Assembly (NCBI GenBank): GCA_932521025.1
Contig: OW051471.1
Location: 1,798,001-1,862,000, forward strand
DNA from: Oscheius onirici
Taxonomy: Eukaryota > Nematoda > Chromadorea > Rhabditida > Rhabditidae
Length of the DNA stretch: 64,000 nucleotides
Reading direction: 5' to 3'
Shown here one piece after another: positions 1 to 12,400 of the stretch; position 1 is the first letter of the stretch, and each line of letters starts with the position of its first letter. Under the pieces are notes generated by a model. That model was not told the DNA's origin, did not search any database, and was given only the letters and a program-made list of their open reading frames with translations. Both the position numbers and the translations under genes were made by a program.

Positions 1-870
1 CACTCAACTTTTACACGGAAATAGAAACTTTCTTCACCAAAAACAGTAAAAAAATCAAAGGTCACCCTTATATCCTTCGCAACATTCTCATTGCCTTCCG
101 GAGAAAGATTCGGATAGGCGATAGGCTGGGGTGTTTATTGGCAGGACAGTCTATTAATTGCTCGTTTTTGGGTCAAAGGGGGAGACAGACAGACACAATT
201 CGGGGAAGGGGAGAACAGGGGAAGAGATGTTGTAAAGAAAAGTGGTAAAAAGTTACGATTTTTTTCATTTCTGAACAAGCCTCAATGGTGACCACAGTGA
301 AACCAAGCATACTGTGTGCATTTATATACGTGGTGAAGCAAAATAAATTTTTAGCAAACGATTTTTTCGTTGGGACCAAAAAGGCAAGAAGCAAAATGCT
401 ATAGTTTTTGTCTTGAAGCAAACGTGTTCCTCCAATTGTGTAACCCTTTTTGTAAAGGAAAAAAAAAGTCTAGTTATTAGCGCTAGCATCACTTAGCCCC
501 GGAGGGGCGTAGCCAATCTTGTAGTTTATAACCGTTCGATCCAAAAACACTAAAGTTTTTTTTACTATTCTTCGGACGGTAACATCGGACGATCAAAACA
601 TAAACGAAAAAGTGCTTTTCCTAGGGTAGTTGACTTTAGCCCCGCGAAACCGGAAACGGTGATACGGGTATAGTGACTTTAGGCCCCGCGACAGGTGTCT
701 TTAGCCCCGCGACGGTGATTTTAGCTCCGCGGGGCTGAAGTCACCCCCCCCTCTCTTTTTCCTAACTAGGCTGTTGAAAATTGGCTCGAAGTGTTCCAAT
801 TGACACTTACAAGAAAAGCCCAAAATTACCACGTAATGAAATGTTCAATCTCTTTAAAAAACTATTTGTA

Positions 871-975
871 TAGCCGTTGCCACACTTTTAGTTACGCGAA
901 ATTTTTCAAATTTGGGTGGAAAATGGCAATTTCGCGTAACGAAAAGTACGAAACATATTCGTTTGGCAACGGCTA
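871..975. mobile_element. Short TA-flanked hairpin MITE
   Basis: The ends TAGCCGTTGCC (871-881) and GGCAACGGCTA (965-975) are perfect inverted repeats. A second inverted pair lies inside, around GTTACGCGAAATT and AATTTCGCGTAAC. The outer TA on both sides fits a TA target duplication as in Tc1/mariner MITEs. It is 105 bp long and non-coding. Related GTTACGCGAAATTGCGTAC-like sequences occur near 12195, 32130 and 61195. Confidence 0.6.
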
Positions 976-3106
976 GAAAAGAGAACAAATCTTTAGGGCC
1001 TTTCGCACCCTGAGAACAAAACTTTTCGCTACTTGATTCCTATAACTCGGCTGTGACACAGTGCGATCAAATCTGATTGGAAAGAAGGAGAGAAATTTGA
1101 GTTGTGAGACAACAGGAAAGGCTTCCAAGAATTGGCTTTCTGTTTATGAATGTTGACCAAAGGGAGGCAATTAGAGCACACCTAGGGCTCGCACATAATG
1201 ACAGCCGCCAGTCGTTTACGCGCTTAATTGAGCACAGCGTTAATTGACAGAGCGAGGAGAGAGTTACCGACCAGTATCTGGGAGAGAGAAAGCCCGCCAA
1301 AAAGGGATCATCAACTGGCCCCGAAATTGGTTGTGGGAACAAAAAAGGGAGCGAGAGAGAGAATTGTTGCGGCTTTTGGATCGAAAATGGTCTGAGATGG
1401 GAGAAATCGGGACGATTAGCAGAAGGGGATTTTTCTATGATTAGACACTTTTAGTGGGGAGGAACTGGTTTTGGTAAAGGGATTGAACAAAAATTGAACA
1501 GAAAACAAAGAAGAAAGCCAGTGCACAATTCCCTTCCTCATTGATTTATAGAAGCAGAGAAAAAGAGAATAAGAATCACACACAAAACACATAATCGTTT
1601 TCTGATGCACACAGATTTTTCCATGGCACTTTTTGGAGACAGTGACTGTCTTGGTGAAAGTAGAAACTAGTGAATTTTAGGCGAGAACTTGTTGGCTGAT
1701 TGACAAAAAATTAATTAGTCAAAATCGGTAAAGCAAAAACTTCTTGTCGATCTTTGTTTTTCAGAAACGTTGTTTAGTGGTTTCCGTGTTTACTTCTACA
1801 GGGAGCAGTTTGACGACAAAAGGGAGCCTTCTTACACAGGAAAAAGGACTAACATTACGGTGTTCGCTGTGGGAACTAAACTTTTTAAAGTAAAAGGCAC
1901 GGGTGACGTTTTTGTGCAATTTTGGGGTGAAAACGTGAAATTTTCCGAAGAAGGACATATTTCTGTACCTACCGATTTACGAGATTTTTGGATTCGACCA
2001 TGTCTTTGAAGCTTATGACAGTGCACTTATTTACTGCGAGATCATCAAAAACAACAAATATGGCAAAACCTGGCTGACATTCACTTTTTTTTCTCTAAAC
2101 GTGCATCCGCGAACTGATCTGTACTTTCAGTCTTTCAGCTTCATAAAATAAGTGAAACAATATTCTCTTTTGATCTTTCTAGGAGAGAAAATTCTGTCAA
2201 CTGCAAATAAAACTGCAGTCCACACTACAAATGAACCTGTTTGGAAATTTTCAAGTTTTGCCACCATGAAAGAATCCCTCTGGACTAATTTTAAAGAGCG
2301 AAGGACTTTTATATCTCACAATCAGAGCAGAAGCAAAGTAATTGCATAAGTCTACATTAGTCGAAAAACACGTAAAAACGGTACAAAGCAGCTTATTACA
2401 GCCTAGCCGGAAGTGTGAGCTTTGCCCTGTTTCAAAAAAAAAGCCGGTCCTGAGGATTAGACTTCCCAATGGTGTTGTAAGCGTGAAACAGAAACCTTTA
2501 TGATTTTTGTGTTTGCAATGACCGAAAACGACACGCGATTGATTACAAACGACGGCTCGATCTGTTTATATCCCAGAACTAAAAAAAAGAAACCCTTAGA
2601 AAAGCCGCAAAAGTTTCAAAGTTGCATGAAAATTGTGAAGAAAAACAATCAAAATTGGGCAAAAATTGTAAAGCAGAACAATTAGTACCTCCTCCCTGGA
2701 AAACACTGTTTCCCCGTTCCAAAATGGCCTCTGACCTTGAGGCCACCCTGACCTCAGTCTTACCACAAAAAGCTCTGTTCGGTTTGGAGGGAAAGGGGTC
2801 GAACGAGGCGGAACGAACGTCCAGTCAGCCAGGTGCCAAGGTTATTTCTTAGGCGTTCTGATACCGGGCTTTTTTCGTTCTGTTCGCGCCGTAGAAAATC
2901 GGCTGTCATCAATCTACTTTAGGACGAACACAAATACAGAGAAAAGGCCACCTGGTGGTCACATTGAAACGAACGACCTCTAGCTGTCATAGCTCCGAAA
3001 CGGCTGGTTTAGGAAACTGGGGGAGATGGGGTATATGGAAAGAGGATGATTGACTATGCAATTATGTTCAGTAGGGTCAGATGTTCAGTAGGAAGGGGAG
3101 AGGAAT

Positions 3107-3202
3107 AGAGAGACAGATAGACAGGGTACACAAAGACAGAGGAACAGAGCGACACAGAGACAGAAAGACAGAGAAAGAGGCACAATGGGACAGAGAGGCA
3201 AA
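3107..3202. repeat. Purine-rich GACAGA simple repeat
   Basis: Imperfect repeats of GAGACAGA and GACAGAGA run for about 95 bp. The same kind of sequence, in either orientation, forms the body of several short introns in this window. Confidence 0.8.
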
Positions 3203-5156
3203 AGTTTCAGCTTTGCGTATCAAAAAACGTAAGACGTAAGACATTCAATATCTGATTATGGCGATCCAAATAAGTTTGATTTCACGAGGGAACCGTGGAA
3301 AAGTTATGCTTCAACTTATGGCTATATATTTGCAATGGAAGGATACTGTGCTCGTTGTCTTTATTCCGCATATCCTAAGACATCAGAAAAATGAAGATAA
3401 AATGTGGGGTCAGTGATAACGAGGAGAAACGTATAGCTGTATAACTGTGTGAATTCGTATAGGACGTACTATCCTGGCCGGTAGAAGAAGTTCTCACATT
3501 AGTGAGCACGAAAAACTACGAGCCTATAAACTGGACAGACTAATAAGTGTGGTCGTTTGTTACAAAGCCGAGGCAGTTTCCGAAGTCGGGCAAAAAACTG
3601 AGAGAGCAATCTGTGGGCAGCTGGTGCCACTCGGTCTGACTCGGCTGAGACTGAGTTATGACCAAGGTTGTGGCGCAGGAAGAGAGGAAAAAAGTGAGCA
3701 AATTACGAGACGAAGGTAGTAGACAGAGAGACATGATTTATTTGACTCGGGTAAACTTTTCTTCCTAGAAGGACAACATATTGAAGTCCAGGAAAAGAAT
3801 TTCATGACTTTCATGAAACAAATTGAATGGTTTTCTGGATAAGTTTGAATAGGAGTCTCAAGATCCTGACAGATTCAGACCAATTTCGAAAACATTGGCG
3901 ATGAGTTTTTTGGTAGGAAAACGAACGCTTTCAGTATGAAAGTTTCGCAAAAATTGCTGTCTTTTGTTCTCATGCTTGACACCATCGGATCGCAATTATT
4001 GTCTGTTCAAAATGTGAAGAGTATTTTTGGTATTGGTCCTCGCTTTATTTTTTCAAATCAATTGGCTGAAATTTAGCTGCGTAGCATGTAAATGTTGGAT
4101 ATTCAGTCAAGAAAAAAGCGGGTCGATTCAAATAATGCTCTCTATTATTATTTTTGAACAGACTATATTCGGAGAGAAAATTTGAAAAAAAAAATCTTTT
4201 TCTTTTGAAGGTCTACTCTAGCCAAACCCTTTGAAAAGAAGCAGCCATTAGTAGTTAGCACGGAACACAATTTTTTGCAAAAACATTATTGTCATTTTTG
4301 AGTATGAGTAGGATTACTATTATGTCTCTCCTAGATTCCCTGATACTAACGTACCGTGAAAAAAAAAGCAATGTTTCAGTGAACTTTTATAAGGTCTCAT
4401 TCAATACAGCAAGCTGATTTAGTCAATATTTTTTTGCCGTAAATAGCTTCTTCGGGGAGAGAGAAAAGGATCATAAACCATTCAGAAAAGCAAGTTCAGC
4501 CTTGTTTTGCCGTCTTCTCCGTCAATTTTATAGCTCGGTTCTCGCCTGGAAACCGAGTTAGTAGACCTGTTTCTTTTGGCTATAAAATTAGGAAGGCTGA
4601 TCTTTTTCTAATGTCTAGAAAGAACAGGGGGAATGCGAAGATTCTAGCCTACATCTGAACTTTATTACTGCATGTGAAGACTAACCACGGAGTAGCATTG
4701 AATGGTGTCCATATGACTTCTGTGTGATAGAAATAATTGCCTTTTTTTATCAACTCAAAACTCTGTCGCACTGAAAACACCTCGAAGTTTTTCTTATCAC
4801 TCTAAATTGGAACAAGAACGAGAAAAATGGAACAGTGCAGATTTCGGTACTGTTGGCTATCAGACTAATTGTAGTAACCTAATATGAGGGACAAAACGTG
4901 ATTCCCTAGTACCTAAAGTGCGAAACTGAGTCCGTGGAATTCTCTCTCTTTCTGTACTTTTACCTATCCCAGTAGTGATACCCTGCATGAACACGGTACT
5001 GATATCCTTCTCATATCTCTAAGGAAATGAAAGTAGAAGTTATACTAAGGGTTTTTTAGTAAAGCTTTGCCCTGAAGAGAGGGCTTCTCTCAAATCTACC
5101 GCTACACCATTTGAACTGCCTAGAGCATAATCATTACTAACAATGTTATCATTAAT

Positions 5157-5395
5157 ATTAAAGTGCAATGGTGTCTGTGGCTGACTCTGTTTATTTGTTT
5201 GTCTGTTTGTTTGTCCGTGGCCACGGAATTTTGGTGTATTGTTAAGAGTCGCCGCTGTTACTCAGACGACCCGGGTTCGACTCCTCTCTTCGCCAAATAT
5301 TTTTGCTAAATTGTTTTGAGCAGGAAATAGAGACAAGATAACCGGTAGGGGATTGGAAGGGACCGGTTGATCTGTATCGAAAATCAAGACAAACT
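5157..5395 (+). mobile_element. tRNA-derived SINE-like repeat, copy 1
   Basis: It starts with an AAAGTGCAATGGTGTCTG head shared by several repeats in the window, then a TTTGTCTG-rich stretch. A tRNA-like module follows, with an A-box-like TGGTGTATTGTTAAG and a perfect B box GGTTCGACTCC (about 5274-5284), then a tail containing CCGGTAGGGGATTGGAAGG. The inverted copy at 41095-41362 matches through the tRNA-like module and tail. Cloverleaf pairing is poor, so this is not a working tRNA gene. Confidence 0.7.
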
Positions 5396-6499
5396 CGGAT
5401 CTAAGAACGTGAAGAGTTCCTACCTTACCTACTATACTTTCAACTGTCTATGTTTTGCATGGCCTCATCCGAAACAATACCATATGAATACAAAAGGTCC
5501 CGATTTGTTTACTTTTTGAAACAGTAATTTTATTTTTCTTCGTCTAACAATCGCTTTCTGCAGCAAAAGATTTCATGAAACTGACCGCTATCTGATCACC
5601 ACGCCTCTGTTATACCCGTTTTATACTCTTTGAGACAACAAAAATAATTCTGTTTTTCGTTTTTTTTTTGTTATTTCGTGCGCATGATTGCAGTCCAATG
5701 AAGAAAGTTCTTATGAGTACGGCTTGAAACAAATCAAATACATATAGTCTGTTCACATTGGACAGAACATAGTTTGAAAGGGCCAAACAAATCATAAACC
5801 AAATGAGCCGGATTTAGCCCGAGTACTAGGTTTTCTTTTTTCATGAAATCTTTTCAATCCGGGTGGTAGTACACGAAGGTAGTCTACCCTGGCATCTCTC
5901 GCCAGCCTAGTCTGATCCGCGGATCCTGTAGCTTGAGAAACCTGGATACCACAACCGCTCTCTTCATCACTCCAAGACTCCTCGACTCTTTGGATGTGAT
6001 CCGGTCATGCGAAATGCATCGATAGCCGAATAAACAAACCAGGTTTTAGCAGGACTCACTCTGTTAGTAATCTGAAGGCGGCTTTGAGAGTGTTTTGATA
6101 TGAAAAGATCATATTTGGCATCTGCTTGTCTGTTTTTTTTGTTATGTTACGTTTCCACTTCAGTTCAGTAACGAAAAACAGCACATCCCATACATCCCTC
6201 TTCTCTGAATCAATTTAGTCGCCATCTACAAGAAGAACCATCAAAACTGCCTCATAAATACTTCATTATCTAGTCGACCTGTAGCAGAAAAAAGCCGAAT
6301 TTTACACCAAAGGAGAAAGAAGAGAGACCTATCTCGTGTTGTGTCATAAATGGGGAAAGAAAGTTCGATTTTTCGATATAAAAATGGTCATAAAGTAGTT
6401 CACCGGGTGGCAGAGTTACAGTACCCGCACTCAGACAGACAAGGTGAGAGAGACATTTTTCAACCGGATTTTCTTGAGAGAATGAAAGAGACAGAGAGT

Positions 6500-9400
6500 T
6501 TAGGGACTGTAGGTCCATTGGGCATTGATGAGACGTCTTCGGAACTCTCTCCACAGCAGTTCCTTGTCCTTTTTGGCCTTGGCAAGCACGGAGCCGTTCT
6601 CCAGGGCGCGGCGACTCAGATAGGGAAGGACTTCTTCGACGGGACCGTAGGGTAGATACTTGTAGACGGAATAGCCGGCCTGACCGAGGGAGAACGAGAC
6701 CTGGAAATAGGAAGAGTTACTGTAGTTTTGAACCAAGTTTCCGCTGTTAGTTCACACTTTTTTCATTTTCTTTTTTTCAACCATGAAAAAGTACATCAAG
6801 TAGTCTTTAAAGGGACAGTCTCATTATAGCCGTGCAGCCGTGCAGGGGGAAATAGGCCAACTACGTGGCGGGACCCACTGCAAATTTAATTTTTGCATTT
6901 TTCTCGTTCTACACTAATTTTTTCTATTTCTACCTGTTTCTAATCGATTTCTCGTCAAAAATTACCCCTAAAATGAGTGGTGGAACGTCAAAATTGGTGG
7001 AAAAATGACGGAAATAGGTGAAAATAATTTTGACTTTTGACAAAAAGTGCTTTTTGGTCTATTTCGGTCAATTTTCCACCAATTTTAGCGTCCCACTACT
7101 CATTTTAGGGGTAATTTTTGACGAGAAATCGATTAGAAACAAATAAAAGTTAAAAAACGTAGTGTAGAATAAGAAAAACGTAAAAATCAAATTTGTCGTG
7201 GGTCCCGCCACGAAGTTGCCTGATTTCCCTTGCGGGCATGTTCGCACACAATGAGACTGTCCCTTTAACAAAGAGACAGTTATCGAAATCGCGCGAAACA
7301 TATTTATTGCCTACAGATATCGGGACTTTGTGGGCAGAAGAAGGTTATAACTTAGCTCTGGGGAGTAATGCTCTGATATGCTTGCTTCTTCTTAGTTTTT
7401 TTTAGGAAAACCAAGCATGTGCGCTCACACCGGCTGAGGCCGGTAGGTCCAATTTTTGAATGGCGGCGGGTGGACCGGACCGGTCCGATTTTTATATCGC
7501 GGCGGGCGGACCGGTCCGGTCCAGCGCGAAAACTATCAAAACAATTTCCCAAAGTCTAACACATAGGTATTTTTTCAGGATTGCTTATGTTTTCAGTGAA
7601 ACGAAAACAAATCCCACACGCACTGACAGAAGACAACGGACTTCTTCTCAAAGTCTTTTGGAATACATTGGCAACCTACTGGACCGTATATCCTTTTTCT
7701 CTCTTCGTCTTACACCCAAATAAATTCTTTGGCTACAAACTTTCCTCTGAGATCAGTGGCAATCTTGACAGACAGCAAACTTTAGCAATCTGTACTATTT
7801 CTTGCCACTGCCTCTATGAAACTGTGTTAGTGATACGGTTTCAACTTAGCATCTTGCTGAAACATTTTACAGAAACTGCCCCGTTGAATATAAACGTTTT
7901 CCAGTCGCGCACTGCTCCATAAAAGCATAAACATTTCGGAAAAACACGTGTTATTGTCGCTGATGTTATGAGTCTATTTGTTTTTTCTTACATTAGCCTA
8001 TCCAAGCATCAAAAACGTTACCGAGCTTGCTAAGCAATAACCGTGAAATATTTCCGTTCGAAGCTCAGAAATTGTAAATAGCAGCCACAGCTATTTCGAA
8101 CTGTTCAGGCACCGTAGTCTCACTCATATGCTGTTATCGTCAGGTAGCAAAGAACTCACCGAACAGCCTGTTATAAACCACGAAATATTTTTTTCTGCCT
8201 CATGCTGCACAAAAATCTCTATCCTTTGCATGATTAAATGGCAAAAAGCAGCGTGGTCAACAAAAAAAACCTTCTGTGGTGATAATTCATTTTCTAGCGA
8301 CCTTCAGCAATTCTCCAGCAAATCATTTCCCAAACAGACTGTTATACCAAGAAGACGAAACATTTTTTACAGTAATCCCGTCTGTTCTTCTTCTCTTTAA
8401 AACTTTTCGCAACTTTCTCAGATGATTTGACATGGCTGCTTCATTTTATTGAGAAATCATTTTTTTCAAAAGAGGCGAAATGGCTCCCAGTTTCATCTCC
8501 ACAAAACGCTTTTATACCTTACTGGGCACCATATTTTTCATTATAAAATGTTCAGGATGACGTTTCAACGTCGTTAGCATTGCGGTGACACGCCGTGAGA
8601 GAGCTCCCCAGTTATCTCATTTATTTTTTGTCAAGCGATTCCAAGATCGAGCAACATATTCACCAAAGCAATTTGTTATACCCACCAGGCGTCTACGACG
8701 GCTTTCGCCGCCCTTGCGCTTGCGGCGCTCACGTATATAATTACGGCTGACCAAGTTTTGATTACCAAAACGCGCTTCAGATAGTTTAGATTCCCCCAGA
8801 AGCGTTCCCCTAAAAAAAATCTTTCGATAAACGATTAACATGACAAAACTTGACATGTTACGCTAGTCTCGACAACTGCGGACACCACTACGGACGGACA
8901 GAAGGACGGACACCGTTGCACTTTAGTAAAGAAAGATACCACAAAACATTATTCTCTTCTAATTCACTCTGCCCAGTGAAATCCTACCTGATCAGTCATT
9001 CCATAGAGCTGCGCAAAGCACATGATCCTCTCACTCGGCGCAATAGCTCTCTCCTTCATCAGCTTGACGGCAAAACGGACCGTGTCCTCATTGTGGGAGG
9101 CGATCATCACCGAAACGTGGCCCTTTCCTCTCCTATCGTGCTCGTCAGCAATCCGGGTCAGACAGCGCTCATAATTTGCCGACGTTGCCTCAAAGTTCGG
9201 ATTGATGGGGTCCTCGTAGCCAATAGTCTCGGCCCGCTTTCGCTCCTGTTCCATGTAGGCTCCGCGGACGAGTTTGGCGCCAAAATGCCAGCCTTCGCGT
9301 CGAGCCAACTGCATGTCACATTCCATGGCTTGGAGGGTGTCCTTGAGATAGGCCTGATACGTGTTGAAGACGTTTCCCTGCTTCTTGTTGTACCTGGAAA

Positions 9401-12400
9401 TGGGGGTTTTTGAATTTTTCTTAGAGGTTAGGATTATTCGGAAATGTTTCGCTGGTTTCATAAGGATAGGAGTGAATCAGATTCTTACTTTGAACACTGC
9501 TTCAGCAGACGCAAAAGAAATGGTTCTTACTTCTTATTCAAAATCGTTTCAAGCCAGTTCATAAGGCAACCGACGATCGTTCTTGATAATTCAACTAACG
9601 ACAGAATAAAGCAAACTCGCATATGGAATAGGAAAATAATTCAAAAAGGATCAGTGCTTTTATTTGGAAACAGGCTCCAACATGGATATCGAGCCGGCTA
9701 TACAGGGACAGTGAGACCGAACTTGCTTAGAAAAATTTTGAGTCTTCTCATTTCCAAACGTGTATCAAAACCTTCGTAAAGGTATTGTTCAACAGTGCCC
9801 GTGTTCACGTTCAAAGTTCACACAAAAGCACATCTCCACGATCTCCTGCTTTTAGCCGTAAAAAACTAATCGAAATTCTGTTCGAATGATGACGCATAGG
9901 ATCCGAAAAAACGGGAGTTTTCTGTGGCTATTTTTTGTTTTTACTGTTTCAGTGCCTGAATAACAGAGAATGAAACAGCAACGATCAATCCTGCAGCGTT
10001 TGATGAGTAAAAAAATCTATTTCCTAAAGAAACTTCTAGGTAACTGTCTAACGGATTGGAGACGTACGTTAATTGCAACGTTTTCACACAAAAAAACCTC
10101 CGACTCACTTTCTCATCATCTCTATCGACAGCCTCGAAATGGCCGGCTGGAAGTAGGTCTGTTCGGCGTCGACCATGATCCTGATTCCCTTTTTGATGGC
10201 ATATTCCGTAATTTCTCGCGTCCTCCTGACCATATTTGCAAATTCCTGCTCTTCGATACTGCTCAAGTTCGTAATCAGCGGCTCCAGAAAGCCCGTCTTG
10301 ATGTTGAGAATTTGGAACATTTCGCCGAGCTTGGCATTGTCATCAAGAAGCTTGTTCCAGCCGTGAAAGTCGATGGAGCCGTCGTCGTCAAAGTCGACCG
10401 TCTTGAACCAGTTCCTAACGGCCGCTGTGTCGGCTTTTACTCCAAATTCCTGGAAAATTGGGGTTTTTACATGGTTTTACAGGTTATGCGTTCAGTTTTT
10501 TACATTTTTTTACGTGCAATTGATACGTTCAGTGAAGAATAGGGAATATATTCAAATTTGTTTCAGCTTCAGTGTTGATGAATAAGCATGACAAAAAGGG
10601 ATCCAATCAAGAATATGGAACTATTTTTGTTCCAAGTTTCCTATTTTTAGGGGACACTGTTTTTGGTCGAAACATGAAAACTTCCCGTTTTCAATTTTTT
10701 GAGAACTTCTCACTCTCCTAGCTTAGCGTTCATATGAGAGAGAAAACCCAAAAATCTCAGAAATTTCAGAACAAAAACCATGTGTCAGCTTTATAGTTTT
10801 CCTCGACTACAAAAAAGGCAAAAAAACTACTATTTCAAGAAACATTTGAATCTGTTTGATTCTCTCACTTGATCATTCAAGAACTCTTCGAACTTCTTCA
10901 CAAAATATTGAAAAGGCTGAAAAAAGTGGCTTTTGTAATTTTGTTCTGTTTCAAATTTATGGTGTAGATAGTGCAGTTGATTTTCACTTGTTCGACTCCC
11001 TGCACAGGCCTCGCACCGTAAAGAATCCAAATATTTTCAGGCAGTTTTGTTCGTTTTGTTTCAAATTCACGCTATAGAAAAAAAACTGTCAAATTCCTAT
11101 GATGAGCTTATGCTGCAGACTGACAAACTCAGAACCGTGCTAAAACTCTCTTCTCGCTGAGGTGATAAGAAAATACTCTCTCTATATAAAACACCAGCAG
11201 CCTACGGCAGCTTGCGCAGTCTCCGTATTTTGGGGGCAAGCTACTAGTGAGCCTCTCTTGGTTGTTATAGCTAAACTCCCCAGACGCGTTCCCTCAAAAA
11301 AAAACTATCTCGATCGATAAAACATTAACATGACCAAACTTGACATGTTACGCTAGTCTCGACAACTGTGTGGACACCACTACGGACGGACAGAAGGACG
11401 AACACCATTGCACTTTGCTAAAGAAAGATGTCTTTTGTTACGAGAGAACATCAAATGACCCTAACATTTCTATAATTCACTCTTGAGCGCCATTGTTTTC
11501 CATATACTTTAGTTGTGCCCTCTCTACTATCTAAAGCGCAAGGGTGCCTGTCTTACAATTAGACTCTGGATGTTTGTTTGTTCGTGTTTGTCACAGGCCA
11601 TGAGATTCTACGCGACAAGACAGAAATTGTCAGGATTAGACACTCTCGAACGTGGAGTGGAAGAGGAGTTAGGTTCTGTCAAGAGATTTGTCGAGTTGAA
11701 TGAACTTGGCAGGTTTTTGCGCCAATGCTAAGCTAACATTCAGCCATTACTGTCTGCTGATCTATTTGAAAATTTACAATAGAAAACTTTCTGCTCATGA
11801 GGAACTGAATAAGGAACAGCGAATTTTGGCTTCACTCGCAACTTATAGAAATCTCTGTGTGTACCATGTATTCGTGTCTTATCAACGATCTTATCAAAGA
11901 AAATTTTCAATTGCTTCAACAGTTACCAAAACCAAGCAGCTTTTTTGAGAAAACAATCACGCGGGAAATACAAAGCAAACTATACAAACCTTGAGCTTCT
12001 TGACAAAGTCCTCTTCATTGAGTCGGTTGAGCTGAATCATCGGTCCGCTGAGCGCCTTGAAGAAGTTGTGAGCTTGGGCGATGGATTCTGCAATTTTTTT
12101 TTCACATTTTTGGTCTACATAGTTCAAAAATCACGCAATAGCGGTGCTAATTGTCTACAACACCTGTCAATCCTTCACTCTTACGTACTGTTTGTTACGC
12201 GAAATTGCGTACCTTTTTCTGTACACAGTTTTGCGTACAAAATCCCAGAAGTACGTAATTCGAAGGCTTGGCATGCGCATAATCTACAGAAAAAATTCAG
12301 CCACTACTAACTGAGGACACAGGGACAAAAACGAGCCTGGTGGACGGACCAGATCCGGCCGAAAACACGGTATCCACTGCATAATCACGGCAGAAACTGG

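Larger units (their letters stand above)
1..6499. other. Gene-free stretch, repeats only
   Basis: I see no supported gene here. Open frames are short, AT-rich and lack splice context. The stretch holds a GC-rich motif block (632-740) with repeats of a TTTAGCCCCGCGA-like word, a small hairpin element (871-975), a purine-rich GACAGA tract (3107-3202) and a tRNA-derived repeat (5157-5395). A 30-bp sequence at 495-524 recurs at 38536-38565 with one difference. Confidence 0.6.

Noticed and set aside
1770-2009. 79-codon frame with GTKLFKVKGTGDVFVQFWGE
   Set aside because: It looks protein-like in part but has no splice sites, no family match and an overlapping frame on the other strand.
5070-5125. 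tRNA-like minus-strand sequence with A-box-like TGGTGTAGCGGTAGA
   Set aside because: No B box or closing acceptor stem was found. At best it is a truncated tRNA fragment.
8850-9413. 187-codon plus-strand open frame
   Set aside because: It is the antisense shadow of PRODH exon 8, whose minus-strand reading has clear family motifs.
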